DNA from: Actinoplanes subtropicus
Lineage (GTDB): Bacteria > Actinomycetota > Actinomycetes > Mycobacteriales > Micromonosporaceae
Assembly (NCBI RefSeq): GCF_000721705.1
Contig: NZ_JOJL01000024.1
Span: 62,001 to 126,000 of the forward strand
DNA length: 64,000 bases
Reading direction: 5' to 3'
Made by a program: the position numbers and the translations under genes. This document shows, one piece after another, positions 1 through 9,309 of the stretch. The notes under the pieces were generated by a model. The model had not been told where the DNA came from. It searched no databases and saw only the letters and a program-made list of their open reading frames with translations. Positions within the stretch are counted from its first letter, which is position 1, and each line of letters starts with the position of its first letter.

Positions 1-1884
1 CTGACCATCCAGAACATCTACATGGTCTCCGGCGGCACCTCCTGGGGCTGGCTGCCGGCGCCGGTGGTGTACAGCTCGTACGACTACGGCGCGGCGATCG
101 ACGAGGGGCGGCAGCTGCGGCCCAAGGCGCAGACGCTGAAGACGCTCGGCTACTTCGTGCAGAGCGTGGCGCCGCTGACCAAGGTGGACAAGGGCGCCGA
201 CGTGGCGGCCTCGTCGCCGGCCGTACGGATCGAGCACACGGTCAACGCCGACACCGGCACCAACTTCTACCTGGCCGTGCACAACCCGTCGAGCGCGACC
301 ACCGACGACAGCTTCACCTTCCCGATCACGACCGCGGACGGGTCGTACACCGTGCCGCTGCGGCTCACCGGGCAGGACGCCAAGACCCTGGTCGCCGACT
401 ACGACCTGGAGGGCAACCACCTCGTCTACTCCACCTCGGAGATCGAGACGCACCTGCCCGGGGTGGCGCTGCTGCACGGGCGGGACGGCGAGGCGGGCGA
501 GACGGTGCTGCGCTACCCGGCCGAGCCGGCGGTCCGCTTCCTCGCCGGGTCGGGGGAGTCCGCGTACGACCCGGCGACCGGGGACCTTCGGCTCACCTAC
601 ACCCATCATGGGCTGATCAAAATCCAGATCACCGCTCCGGACGGCCCGGCGCTGACCCTGCTGATCGCCGACGAGGACACCGCGGCCCAGTTCTGGCGGG
701 TCGACGACCTGCTGGTCCGGGGGCCGGAGCTGGTGCGGACCGCGAAGGTGCGCGGCGGGCGGCTGGCGCTCACCGGGGACACCAAGGCGGCCGCACCGCT
801 GGAGATCTGGGGCGCGCCGGCCGTGCACCGGGTCACCTGGAACGACCGGCCGGTGGCGGTCCGGCCGGCGGTCGGGGGCTCGCTGGTCGCCGTACGGGAT
901 CTGGCCGGGGCGCGGCAGATCACCCTGCCGGAGCTGACCACCTGGCGGTATGCGGCCGAGTCGCCGGAGGCGACGCCCGGGTTCGACGACAGCGGCTGGC
1001 GCACGGCCGACCAGACCGTCACCAACAGCACCACCAAGCCGCCCGCCGGGCAGGTCGTGCTCACCGCCGACGACTACGGCTTCCACCACGGGGACGTCTG
1101 GTATCGCGGGCACTTCGACGGCGCCGCGCCGACCACCGCGAGCGTGACCTGGGGAGGCGGCGGCGCCGGCCTGATGCAGGCCTGGCTGGACGGCACCTAC
1201 CTGGGGCAGAAGGTCCTGCCGAACGCCGTCGCCACGCCACCGACCCGCGCCACCGACACCTTCGCGATCCCGCCCGAGCTGCAGGTGACCGGCTCGCACG
1301 TGCTCTCGATCATGGTGCGGAACAACGGGCACAACGAGGACGGCGGGGTCAACGACGCGCACAAGGAGGGGCGCGGGGTGATCGGGGCGACCTTCGACGG
1401 GGTCGTACCGTCCTCGGTGACCTGGCGGATTCAGGGCGCGGCCGGGGTGGACCCGGTTCGTGGCCCGCTCAACAACGGTGGCCTCTACGGCGAGCGGAAC
1501 GGGTGGTCACTGCCCGGCTTCAAGGATCGCTCCTGGTCGACCCGCTCGCTTCCCGACAACTCCGCTATTTCCGGCACGGCGTGGTATCGGACGACCTTCG
1601 GGCTGAAGATCCCGGCGGACATCGACGCGTCGCTCGGGCTGACCATCGGCGACCCGGCCGTGCCGCACAACGCCAGGCACTACCGTGTATTGATCTTCGT
1701 GAACGGCTGGAACATGGGCCAGTACATCGCCGACGTCGGCCCGCAACACACCTTCGCGCTGCCCACCGGCGTGCTCAACCCGCGCGGCCGCAACACCATC
1801 GCCCTCGCGGTGACCAGCGACGGCGGCGAGGCGAACGCGCTGGAGACGGTCCACCTCACCACGCTGGGGGTGGCCCGCCGCTAA
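1..1884 (+). CDS. GH35 beta-galactosidase, C-terminal part (5' end outside window)
   Basis: The reading frame is open from base 1 and has no start here, so the gene begins upstream. The first residues, LTIQNIYMVSGGTSWGW, match the end of a GH35 catalytic barrel, where family members have an F/S-GGT-N/S-FG/W strand. The remaining roughly 600 residues fit the accessory domains of large GH35 enzymes: a domain 2/3 beta region (about 50-300) and two jelly-roll domains (about 310-470 and 480-625), each with the GFDDSGW or GFKDRSW type signature. The enzyme would release terminal beta-galactose from cell-wall polysaccharides such as pectic galactan. The catalytic Glu residues lie outside the window. 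The gene ends tail to tail with the permease gene, overlapping it by 4 bp. Confidence 0.9.
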   Translation: MTIQNIYMVSGGTSWGWLPAPVVYSSYDYGAAIDEGRQLRPKAQTLKTLGYFVQSVAPLTKVDKGADVAASSPAVRIEHTVNADTGTNFYLAVHNPSSATTDDSFTFPITTADGSYTVPLRLTGQDAKTLVADYDLEGNHLVYSTSEIETHLPGVALLHGRDGEAGETVLRYPAEPAVRFLAGSGESAYDPATGDLRLTYTHHGLIKIQITAPDGPALTLLIADEDTAAQFWRVDDLLVRGPELVRTAKVRGGRLALTGDTKAAAPLEIWGAPAVHRVTWNDRPVAVRPAVGGSLVAVRDLAGARQITLPELTTWRYAAESPEATPGFDDSGWRTADQTVTNSTTKPPAGQVVLTADDYGFHHGDVWYRGHFDGAAPTTASVTWGGGGAGLMQAWLDGTYLGQKVLPNAVATPPTRATDTFAIPPELQVTGSHVLSIMVRNNGHNEDGGVNDAHKEGRGVIGATFDGVVPSSVTWRIQGAAGVDPVRGPLNNGGLYGERNGWSLPGFKDRSWSTRSLPDNSAISGTAWYRTTFGLKIPADIDASLGLTIGDPAVPHNARHYRVLIFVNGWNMGQYIADVGPQHTFALPTGVLNPRGRNTIALAVTSDGGEANALETVHLTTLGVARR

Positions 1885-3725
1885 GGGATCATCCAGCTCA
1901 GCACCGGGGTGCCCTGCAGCGTGACCAGCACGCACATGGCGGCCAGGAGGACGGCGCTCCACCCGATCACGCGGCGGAAGATGTCGCCCTCCCGGCCGGC
2001 CATCCCCACCGCGGCCGCGGCGATCGCCAGGTTCTGCGGGCTGATCATCTTGCCGAGCACGCCGCCCGACGAGTTCGCGGCGGCGAGCAGCAGCGGATCG
2101 AGCCCGGCCTTCGTCGCGGTCTGCACCTGCAGGGCCCCGAACAGCGCGTTGGACGAGGTGTCCGACCCGGTCACGGCCACCCCGATCCAGCCGAGGATCG
2201 ACGACAGGAAGACGAAGAAGCCGCCCGCCTGCGCCAGGAACCCGCCGAGCGTGTTGGTCTGCCCGGACTGGTTCATGACGTAGGCGAGCGCCAGCACGGC
2301 CATCACCGTCACGATCGCGTGCCGCAGCGACCAGTAGGTCTCGCGGTACGCCTTGATCGCCCGCCCCGGCCGCACCCGCAACACGATCGCGGTCAGAATC
2401 CCGGCAATGATCATCAGGGTGCCGGCCGCGGGCAGCCACCCGAACGTGAAGGTGGTCGACGAGACCGGCTTGCCGGTGGCGCCCAGCACGTGCAGCCCCG
2501 GCCAGGCGAAGACGACGGTCCACGGCTCCTTCGCCAGGGCGGTCTTGATCGGCCCAAGATTCACGATCGAGAACAACAAGATCACGATCAAATACGGGGC
2601 GTAGGCGCGGAGGATCTCCGCGGGCCGGTCGCGCTGGTCGAGCATTCCACCACTTCGGCCGTACGTATCGAAGCCCTCCCCAACCGCAGGCTGTTCCGCC
2701 TCACCCCCACCCAACATTCCCGATTTATCCCCATTTTGCGGCGCGGTGTCGTCAGTGCCTCCGGCACCCTTACGCCCATTCCCCTCGACGGTCCGCCCGT
2801 CTCCGGTCGCCACCGTGCCGACCGTCGCCGCCGCCGGCTCGTGCAGCGGCGGCACCTCGCTCGGCCGCCAGACCCGCAGCAGCAACACCACGGCCGCCGC
2901 CGACGCGAGTGACGCGACGATGTCGGTCAGCGGCACCGAGATGTAGTTGGACGCGGTGAACTGCGCCCCCGCGAACACCACCCCCGCCACCGCCGCCGCC
3001 GGCCAGGTCTGCCGCATCCCCCGCCGCCCGTCGATGACCGCCACCAGCACCAGCGGCACGATCAACGCCAGCACCGGCGTCTGCCGCCCGACCATCGCCC
3101 CGATCGTCTCGGTGTTCAGCCGCGGATCCTCCGCCGCCCCCGACGCGACCGTCCCCAACGTCACGATCGGCGTGGCCAGCGCCCCGAACGCGACCGGCGC
3201 CGTATTGGCGATCAGCGCCACCGCCGCCGCCCGCACCGGCGGAAACCCGAGCGCCATCAACATCACCACGGTGACCGCCACCGGCGTCCCGAACCCGGCC
3301 AGCGCCTCGAGCAACGCCCCGAAACAGAACGCCACGATGATCGCCTGAATCCGCATGTCCGGACTGACCCGAGCCATCGACCGCCGCAGCACGTCGAAGT
3401 GCCCGCTCACCACCGTCAGGTTGTAGACCCAGATCGCATTGAGCACGATCCACAGAATCGGGAAGAAACCGAACGCCGCCCCCTCGGTCGCCGACAGCAG
3501 CGCCTGCCCCACCGGCATCGAGTACCCGATGATCGCCACCGCCAGGCTGACCACCAGCGAGATGACGCCGGCGAGCCACGCCCGCATGCGCAACACCCCG
3601 AGCAGCACGAACAACGTAAGAAGCGGCAACACCGCAAAAATGGCCGACAACGCCAGCGACCCACCCACCGGGTCAGTCACGATCCTGAACTGCTCAGCAA
3701 GCACAACAGCCACCCACTCAGCCAC
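1881..3725 (-). CDS. lctP: L-lactate permease (LctP family)
   Basis: A 614-residue polytopic membrane protein. Repeated hydrophobic helices and the family signature around residues 125-190 (EALAGFGTPVAV, then ANTAPVAFGAL) identify the lactate permease family, which takes up L-lactate or glycolate with protons. The C-terminal half keeps a TGSDTSSNALFG-like stretch typical of LctP. A hydrophilic stretch of about 90 residues (roughly 300-390, rich in Gly, Glu and Asp) splits the two membrane halves and makes the protein longer than the usual 550 residues or so. It shares no strand with its neighbours and appears monocistronic. Family assignment is firm; the substrate is inferred. Confidence 0.9.
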   Translation of the reverse strand: MAEWVAVVLAEQFRIVTDPVGGSLALSAIFAVLPLLTLFVLLGVLRMRAWLAGVISLVVSLAVAIIGYSMPVGQALLSATEGAAFGFFPILWIVLNAIWVYNLTVVSGHFDVLRRSMARVSPDMRIQAIIVAFCFGALLEALAGFGTPVAVTVVMLMALGFPPVRAAAVALIANTAPVAFGALATPIVTLGTVASGAAEDPRLNTETIGAMVGRQTPVLALIVPLVLVAVIDGRRGMRQTWPAAAVAGVVFAGAQFTASNYISVPLTDIVASLASAAAVVLLLRVWRPSEVPPLHEPAAATVGTVATGDGRTVEGNGRKGAGGTDDTAPQNGDKSGMLGGGEAEQPAVGEGFDTYGRSGGMLDQRDRPAEILRAYAPYLIVILLFSIVNLGPIKTALAKEPWTVVFAWPGLHVLGATGKPVSSTTFTFGWLPAAGTLMIIAGILTAIVLRVRPGRAIKAYRETYWSLRHAIVTVMAVLALAYVMNQSGQTNTLGGFLAQAGGFFVFLSSILGWIGVAVTGSDTSSNALFGALQVQTATKAGLDPLLLAAANSSGGVLGKMISPQNLAIAAAAVGMAGREGDIFRRVIGWSAVLLAAMCVLVTLQGTPVLSWMIP

Positions 3726-3806
3726 GCCTCAATCGATCACCTTCCATGAACCTAGCCCGCCCCCGGCACCACCGCACCCGCTGCGGCGATCGCACCGCCA
3801 CAGAGC

Positions 3807-4091
3807 TCAGTAGACCAGCCGGAAGTTCGGAATCCTGGGCAGTCTCTCCTCGCGCGGGAGATGGATGTCCCGCGCGACCGCACCGTCGGGAATCGGGGCC
3901 TGCGAGATGCCGATTCCCAGCAGGCAGGTGTCGCACCAGAACGAGGCGTAGCCCACCGCGCGGTCGAGGTCACCGGTGAAGACCAGCCTCAACGTGTGAT
4001 GCCCGCAGTTGGGGCAAGCGAGGTCGGCATCCCGCGGAATCGCCTCGTAGGCCTCCTCGTAGACGTCGAGCCATTCGTCAAAGGTCGCCAT
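3807..4091 (-). CDS. 94-aa Cys4 zinc-ribbon-like protein coupled to the WXG100 gene
   Basis: A small protein with two CxxC pairs, CPNC and CDTC, about 28 residues apart, which suggests a zinc ribbon. The N-terminus is acidic (MATFDEWLDVYEEAYEAI) and the C-terminus proline-rich. Its ATG shares one base with the TGA stop of the upstream WXG100/HEKLH gene (TGATG), so the two are translationally coupled. I do not recognise the family. Gene order fits an immunity protein or a dedicated chaperone for the upstream protein, but nothing in the sequence proves either role. Confidence 0.7.
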   Translation of the reverse strand: MATFDEWLDVYEEAYEAIPRDADLACPNCGHHTLRLVFTGDLDRAVGYASFWCDTCLLGIGISQAPIPDGAVARDIHLPREERLPRIPNFRLVY

Positions 4092-5245
4092 CACTTCGTC
4101 CTCGGCTCCGGCCGGATCGGCTGCCTGTCCCACCATTCGTTCTCGTAGGCGTAGGCCCGAGTCTCCCACTCTTCCCGTTCGTTTTCGTCGTACGGGAACG
4201 GCGCTCCGGCCGCGAGTTCGTCGTGGTGCAGCTTCTCGTGGACGAGGGTCCGGGCCAGGAGTTCCTCGCTCTGGAATCCCGGCGAGAACAGGACGATGCG
4301 CCCGTCCGGGAGAGTGTTCCCGCAGACGCCGCGCAGTCTGGTGGAGCCCAGCGTGATGGTCAGGCCGGAGATGTCGATGCCATATTTTTGGGCGATCGCC
4401 CGCACCGACTCGAGGCGGAAGAACTGCGGTTTGCCGGCGCCGCGTCCCTTGGCTCGTTCGAGGGCCACCTCCGCGGGCCGGTTCTGGAGGCGGCGGAGCA
4501 GGGCTTTGATCGCGTCGAGGGACTCGCGGAGGCGGTCGCCCAGGGCGCCCAGTCGCCGCAGGCTGGTCAGTAGGTCGCGGACCCAGTGGGAGATGCGCTG
4601 CGACCAGATTGAGCACAGGACTGCCGCCTGGTTGGCTACCACCGCTGTTGCGGCGCCGAGGCTGGCCAGTTCCTCGATCGCGTAGTCGATCAGGTGGGCG
4701 ACCACGGTGGCGATGGCGTCGCGGACCATTTGGCGTACGCCGGCGATCAGGGAGGCGGCGGCGTCGGCCATCACGGCCATCGTGTCGGCGGCCTGGGCCA
4801 GGGCCGTGATGGTGTGCTGCTGGTTGGTGGACCAGGCGCGGTAGGCGTCGCCGGCCTCGCCCTCCCAGTCGGTGGTGTCCCAGCGGACCGCGCGGATCAG
4901 GGTGTCGGTGTTGTCGCGCAGGGCGGCGGCGATGTTGCGCCAGGTCTGCGTCTGGGCGGCGATCGCGTCCGGGTCGCCGGCCAGCCAGTCGAGCGCCTGG
5001 GCGAGCGGGCGCACGTGCTCCATCAGCCAGGCGACGCCGTACTGCAGCAGCGAGCCGAACGGGTCGGCCACGAATGAGAGCACGTCCATGCTCGCCGACG
5101 CGCCGGCCACCGAGAACTCCACCCAGCTGCGGTCCTGGACGGCGCTCCGGATCGACTCCACGTCCTCGGCCAGCCAGACACCCGCCCACGGGCTGACCGG
5201 GGAGTCCACGGTCGGTGCCACCAGCGGGTTGGTCATGCTCCCCAA
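4091..5245 (-). CDS. WXG100-type protein with C-terminal HEKLH zincin-like domain
   Basis: A 384-residue protein with no signal peptide. The first 200 residues or so are helical and contain a W-x-G turn (WEGEAGDAYRAW) flanked by long amphipathic helices, as in WXG100/ESX substrates exported by type VII secretion. A basic linker follows. The last 110 residues form a separate domain holding HEKLH at 336-340, an HExxH zinc-protease motif, followed by an acidic segment (DENEREEWETRAYAYENEW) that could supply the third ligand. The layout resembles polymorphic effector proteins: export module, linker, enzymatic tip. The coupled 94-aa gene lies directly downstream. Peptidase activity and export are inferred; no EccC-type secretion gene lies in the window. 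Confidence 0.7.
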   Translation of the reverse strand: MGSMTNPLVAPTVDSPVSPWAGVWLAEDVESIRSAVQDRSWVEFSVAGASASMDVLSFVADPFGSLLQYGVAWLMEHVRPLAQALDWLAGDPDAIAAQTQTWRNIAAALRDNTDTLIRAVRWDTTDWEGEAGDAYRAWSTNQQHTITALAQAADTMAVMADAAASLIAGVRQMVRDAIATVVAHLIDYAIEELASLGAATAVVANQAAVLCSIWSQRISHWVRDLLTSLRRLGALGDRLRESLDAIKALLRRLQNRPAEVALERAKGRGAGKPQFFRLESVRAIAQKYGIDISGLTITLGSTRLRGVCGNTLPDGRIVLFSPGFQSEELLARTLVHEKLHHDELAAGAPFPYDENEREEWETRAYAYENEWWDRQPIRPEPRTK

Positions 5246-5358
5246 ACGACGCCGAAGCGTGTTGGGTTCAGCTCGCGGGAAGCCGCCATAAGCTGGCCAT
5301 ACAGCCGAAACACCGGGTGGTTAGCGTCGTGCCCTCTCCAGGGAAAGTGAGTCCACGC

Positions 5359-6429
5359 GTGACCCCCTACATAGATCGACGTTCCTTGCTTCGTGGCGGC
5401 GCCGCCCTCGGGCTGTTCGGGGCGACCTCCGCCGTGCTTGCCGCGTGCGGCGGCGGTGATGACAAACCGGCCACGTCGGCCAGCACGAGCAAGAGTTTCG
5501 GCGCGCTCAGCTATCAGCTCTCCTGGGTCAAGAACGTGGAGTTCGCCGGGGCCTATATCGCGGACACCAAGGGCTACTACACCGCCGCCGGGTTCGGCAG
5601 CGTCAACCTCATGGCGGGCGGCCCGAACGTCAGCCAGGACGCCGTGGTCGCCTCGGGCAAGGCGCTGCTGGGCATCTCGTCGCCGGACATCACCGCGGCC
5701 GCCGTTCTCAAGGGCGCCGATCTGGTCATCGTGGGTGCGCAGTACCAGAAGAACCCGTTCTGCATCATGAGCCTGGCGAGCGCGCCGATCAGCACGCCGC
5801 AGGAGATGATCGGCAAGAAGATCGGCGTGCAGGCGGTGAACGAGCCGGTGTGGAACGCGTTCCTCAAGGCCAACAGCATCGATCCGGCCAAGGTCACCAA
5901 GGTTCCGGCCCAGTTCGACCCGTCGCCGCTGGTATCGAAGGAGGTGGACGGCTGGTTCTCGTTCTTCACCAACGAGCCGAACCTGCTCAAGACCAAGGGC
6001 GTCGACACCACGATCATGCTGCTGAACGATCACGGCTATCCGATGGTCTCCGAGACGTACGCGGTGAAGAGGAGCACACTGACCGGCGACCGGGACAAGC
6101 TCAAGGCCGCCCTGATCGGCGACATCAAGGGCTGGACCGACTCGATCGCCGACCCGAAGCTCGGTGCCGGCCTCGCCGTCACCAAGTACGGCAAGGACCT
6201 CGGCCTGGACGAGGCGGAGCAGACGCTCGAGTCGACCGCGCAGAACACCGTGGTCTCGACCGCCGACACCAAGGCGAACGGGTTGTTCACGATCACCGAT
6301 GAACTGATCGACGAGACGATCAAGACGCTGGCGCTGGGCGGCACGACGATCACCAAGGACAAGCTGTTCGACCTGTCCGTTCTCAAAGAGGTCTACGCCG
6401 AGAACCCGACCCTCAAGGGGGTGGCCTGA
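5359..6429 (+). CDS. NMT1/THI5-like ABC transporter substrate-binding lipoprotein
   Basis: The start is taken at GTG 5359, with a purine-rich GGGAAA about 12 bases upstream; this gives 356 residues. The N-terminus has a twin-arginine-like segment (DRRSLLRGG), a hydrophobic core and a lipobox (LAAC), so it is probably an exported lipoprotein. Mature residues such as [20 protein letters not shown] match the NMT1/THI5-like family, which binds thiamine precursors, pyrimidines, riboflavin, aromatic sulfonates or related small molecules. It is followed directly by an ATPase and two permease genes. No TPP or FMN riboswitch is apparent in the 113 bases upstream, so the ligand is open. An upstream GTG at 5347 is an alternative start. 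Confidence 0.88.
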   Translation: MTPYIDRRSLLRGGAALGLFGATSAVLAACGGGDDKPATSASTSKSFGALSYQLSWVKNVEFAGAYIADTKGYYTAAGFGSVNLMAGGPNVSQDAVVASGKALLGISSPDITAAAVLKGADLVIVGAQYQKNPFCIMSLASAPISTPQEMIGKKIGVQAVNEPVWNAFLKANSIDPAKVTKVPAQFDPSPLVSKEVDGWFSFFTNEPNLLKTKGVDTTIMLLNDHGYPMVSETYAVKRSTLTGDRDKLKAALIGDIKGWTDSIADPKLGAGLAVTKYGKDLGLDEAEQTLESTAQNTVVSTADTKANGLFTITDELIDETIKTLALGGTTITKDKLFDLSVLKEVYAENPTLKGVA

Positions 6430-6431
6430 CC

Positions 6432-7211
6432 GTGCCGGACCGGGGGATCGTCCTGAGCCGGGTGACCAAGCAGTTCACGATCCGCCGGTCCACCGTCACC
6501 GCGCTCGAACGGGTCGACCTGGACACCCCGGCCGGCGCGTTCGTCGCACTGCTCGGCCCGTCCGGCTGCGGCAAGTCGACGATCCTGCGCATCCTCGCCG
6601 ATCTCGACAAGCCGACGAGCGGCGAAGCGTACATCCACGGCGAGGCGCCCGAGGTCACCCGTCGCAACCACCACCTCGGCATCGCCTTCCAGGACGCGGC
6701 GCTGTTGCCCTGGCGCTCGGTGACCGCCAACATCCGCCTCCCGTTGGAGGTCGGCGGGATCGAGGTGGACGACGCCGCGATCACCGAGCTGATCCGCCTG
6801 GTCGGCCTCGAGGGCTTCGAGCAGGCCCGCCCGGCGCAGCTGTCCGGCGGCATGCGGCAGCGGGTGGCGATCGCTCGTGCGCTCGTGGTGGAGCCACGCA
6901 TCCTGCTGCTCGACGAGCCGTTCGGCGCCCTCGACGAGATGACCCGGCAACGGCTCAACCTGGAGCTGCAGCGGATCTGGACCGAGCGCTCCACCACGAC
7001 GCTGCTGGTCACCCACTCGATCGCGGAGGCGGTGTTCCTCGCCGACACGGTCGCGGTGATGAGCGCGCGCCCGGGCCGGATCGTCGCCCGGGTGGAGATC
7101 GACCTGCCGCGTCCGCGTACGCCAGAGATGATGCGTACGGCTCGTTTCCACGAGCTCGAGGACGAGCTGAGCGCGCTCCTGTTCAGCAGCGAGCGGGAGA
7201 CGGTCGGGTGA
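6432..7211 (+). CDS. ABC importer ATP-binding protein (SsuB/TauB/ThiZ type)
   Basis: A 259-residue ATPase starting at GTG 6432, two bases after the lipoprotein gene. It has Walker [10 protein letters not shown] at 42-50, a Q-loop (FQDAALLPW), the signature [14 protein letters not shown] and Walker [13 protein letters not shown], with an H-loop (THSIAEA). The LPW after the Q-loop Gln is typical of the nitrate/sulfonate/taurine ATPase group. It energises uptake through the two permeases that follow. The stop codon overlaps the next GTG. Confidence 0.95.
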   Translation: MPDRGIVLSRVTKQFTIRRSTVTALERVDLDTPAGAFVALLGPSGCGKSTILRILADLDKPTSGEAYIHGEAPEVTRRNHHLGIAFQDAALLPWRSVTANIRLPLEVGGIEVDDAAITELIRLVGLEGFEQARPAQLSGGMRQRVAIARALVVEPRILLLDEPFGALDEMTRQRLNLELQRIWTERSTTTLLVTHSIAEAVFLADTVAVMSARPGRIVARVEIDLPRPRTPEMMRTARFHELEDELSALLFSSERETVG

Positions 7212-7948
7212 GGCGCGGCGCGATCGGCATCCTCGCCCTGCTCGTGCTCTGGGAGGTCCTGGGCCGTACGGTCTTCGCCGGTACCCGTGCCGTTCCGCCA
7301 CCCACCGCGATCGTCCAGCAGCTGACCCGGGACGGCTTCGCGTTCTACTGGCCGAATGTGCGCACAACGCTGCGCGAGGCCGGCGAGGGCTGGCTGTGGG
7401 GCAACGCCATTGCGGTCGTGCTGGCCCTCGTGCTGATCCAGTTCCCGCTGATCGAGCGGGCCGGCATGCGGCTCGCCCTGGTCAGCTACTGCCTGCCGGT
7501 GATCGCGATCGGCCCGGTGCTGGCCGTGCTGTTCAGCGGCGACGCGTCCAAGGTGATCCTGGCTGCGATCTCGGTCATCTTCACCACCCTGGTCGGCGCG
7601 CTGGTCGGCCTGCGCAGCGCCGACCGCACCAGCCTCGACCTGGTCCGCGCGTACGGCGGCGGCAGGTGGACCCAACTGTGGCGGGTCCGTCTGCGGTTCA
7701 GCCTGCCCAGCCTCTTCGCCGGCCTGCGCATCGCCGCGCCGGCCGCGATGCTCGGCGCCATCATCGGCGAGTACCTCGGCGCCGAGTCCGGCCTGGGAGT
7801 GGCGATGATCAATTCGCAGCAGAGCCTGGCCGTCGAGCGCACCTGGGGAATCGCCCTGGTCGCCACGGCCCTCTCCGGCGCGGCGTACGGCCTGACCGCG
7901 CTGGTCGGGCGCGTGCTCACCCCGTGGGCCCCGCGAGCGTCCCGATGA
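7208..7948 (+). CDS. ABC importer permease 1 (SsuC/TauC-like)
   Basis: A 246-residue membrane protein with about six helices and the BPD-transporter inner-membrane motif (the segment [19 protein letters not shown] contains the EAA-like loop contacting the ATPase). GTG 7208 overlaps the ATPase stop, and its own TGA overlaps the ATG of the second permease. The pairing with a second, different permease suggests a heterodimeric channel, whereas most SsuC/TauC systems have one permease gene. Confidence 0.92.
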   Translation: MRRGAIGILALLVLWEVLGRTVFAGTRAVPPPTAIVQQLTRDGFAFYWPNVRTTLREAGEGWLWGNAIAVVLALVLIQFPLIERAGMRLALVSYCLPVIAIGPVLAVLFSGDASKVILAAISVIFTTLVGALVGLRSADRTSLDLVRAYGGGRWTQLWRVRLRFSLPSLFAGLRIAAPAAMLGAIIGEYLGAESGLGVAMINSQQSLAVERTWGIALVATALSGAAYGLTALVGRVLTPWAPRASR

Positions 7949-8739
7949 GGGCGGCGTGGCGCCTGGCCAAAGGGATCGGTGGCGCGCTGCTCTCGGTGGC
8001 GGTGATCTGCGGCGTGTGGCAGTTGCTGGTCAAGGGCTTCCACCTGGATCCGTTCCTGACCCGCGGGCCGCTGGACGTGTGGCGTTACCTGACCGACCCC
8101 ACGCACGGCGCCGAGCGCACGGTGCTCTGGCAGGCGAGCCGCACGACGGCCGTCGACGCCACGATCGGTCTGCTGGGCGGCACAGTGGCGGCGCTGGTCA
8201 CGGCCGTGTCCTTCGCCCTCTGGCGCGGTGTCGAGCAGACCCTGCTGCCGATCGCCATGGCCCTGCGCGCCGTCCCGCTGGTGGCGATGACCCCGCTGAT
8301 CGCCCTGATCTTCGGCCGCGGCCTGCTGGCGGTGACCGTCATCGCCGGCATCGTCACCTTCTTCCCTGTGCTGGTCAACGTCTCGCTGGCGCTCCGTGCC
8401 GTCCCACGCTCCTCGATGGACCTGATGCGCGCCTACGGTTCCTCGCCCTACTCCACCCTGCGCCGGGTGCAGCTGCCCGGTGCGTTTCCGGCTCTGTTCG
8501 CCGCGATGCGCGTCGCCGCGCCGTTGGCACTGGTCGGCGCGCTGCTGGCCGAGTGGCTGGCCACCGGCAAGGGCCTCGGCTACCTGATGCTCGCCTCGGT
8601 GACCACCTTCGAGCTGGACCGCATGTGGGCCGGCGTGACCATCGTGACCGTGGCGTCGATCCTGCTCTACACCCTGATCAGCTTCGTGGAGCAGCTCACC
8701 CTGGCCCGCTTTGCCCCCGAACAGACCCGCGCTCTTTGA
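7945..8739 (+). CDS. ABC importer permease 2
   Basis: A 264-residue paralogue of the preceding permease. It shares the same fold and a conserved cytoplasmic loop (DLMRAYGSSPYSTLRRVQLP). ATG 7945 sits in an ATGA overlap with permease 1. The two proteins share the loop but have diverged elsewhere, which supports a heterodimer rather than a recent duplication. It ends 5 bp from the end of the opposite-strand isochorismatase-like gene, with no obvious terminator between. Confidence 0.92.
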   Translation: MRAAWRLAKGIGGALLSVAVICGVWQLLVKGFHLDPFLTRGPLDVWRYLTDPTHGAERTVLWQASRTTAVDATIGLLGGTVAALVTAVSFALWRGVEQTLLPIAMALRAVPLVAMTPLIALIFGRGLLAVTVIAGIVTFFPVLVNVSLALRAVPRSSMDLMRAYGSSPYSTLRRVQLPGAFPALFAAMRVAAPLALVGALLAEWLATGKGLGYLMLASVTTFELDRMWAGVTIVTVASILLYTLISFVEQLTLARFAPEQTRAL

Positions 8740-8744
8740 CCGCT

Positions 8745-9299
8745 TCAGGGTTTGAAGTCGATGTCGGCGGCGGTGACGAGACCGGCGGTGCGGCCGGGTG
8801 CGGTCGTGAACTCCCAATACATGTTGGTGTGGGCGATCACCTCGGCGGGGGCGGGCGCGCCGTACGGCCGGAGGTCTTCGGTGGTGTGCGCGTCGGAGAC
8901 GAGGGTCGTGTCGTAGCCGCGGGTCAGCGCACCGTGCAGCGTGGCCCGGATGCAGGCGTCGGACTGGGCGCCCGACACATACAGATGCCCGACCTGCCGT
9001 GCGGCCAGCACCGCCTCGAGGTCGGTCGCCTCGAACGAATCACCATACGTCTTGCGAACCACCGGCTCGTCGACGGAGCGGCGGAGCTCGGGCACGATCT
9101 GCCAGCCCTCGCTGTCGATGGTCATGTGGTCGTCGCTGTGCTGCACCCAGACGACGTCGACCTCGGCGGCGCGGGCCTTGTCGATCACTTCGGCGATGGT
9201 GGCGACGATCCGGTCGCGGTCGTGCGCCTGGCCGACGACCGAATTCTGCACATCGATGACCAGCAGGGCGGACTTGGTGCGGCCTTCGAGAGTTGTCAT
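8745..9299 (-). CDS. Isochorismatase-family cysteine hydrolase
   Basis: A 184-residue protein with the Asp-Lys-Cys catalytic set of the family: D16 in LLVIDVQNS, K83 in VRKTYGDSF and C116 in VSGAQSDACIRAT. Members hydrolyse isochorismate, nicotinamide, N-carbamoyl amines or other amides; the substrate cannot be read here. It begins 10 bp after the DUF6390 gene on the same strand, so it could be the last gene of the hydrogenase transcript, though it has no known role in hydrogenase biogenesis. The start is ATG 9299; a start 30 bases upstream would overlap the previous stop. Confidence 0.88.
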   Translation of the reverse strand: MTTLEGRTKSALLVIDVQNSVVGQAHDRDRIVATIAEVIDKARAAEVDVVWVQHSDDHMTIDSEGWQIVPELRRSVDEPVVRKTYGDSFEATDLEAVLAARQVGHLYVSGAQSDACIRATLHGALTRGYDTTLVSDAHTTEDLRPYGAPAPAEVIAHTNMYWEFTTAPGRTAGLVTAADIDFKP

Positions 9300-9309
9300 G
9301 GCCCAGACG

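Noticed and set aside
5246..5358. TPP or FMN riboswitch upstream of the NMT1/THI5-like lipoprotein
   Set aside because: The 113 bases contain no conserved riboswitch core that I can recognise.
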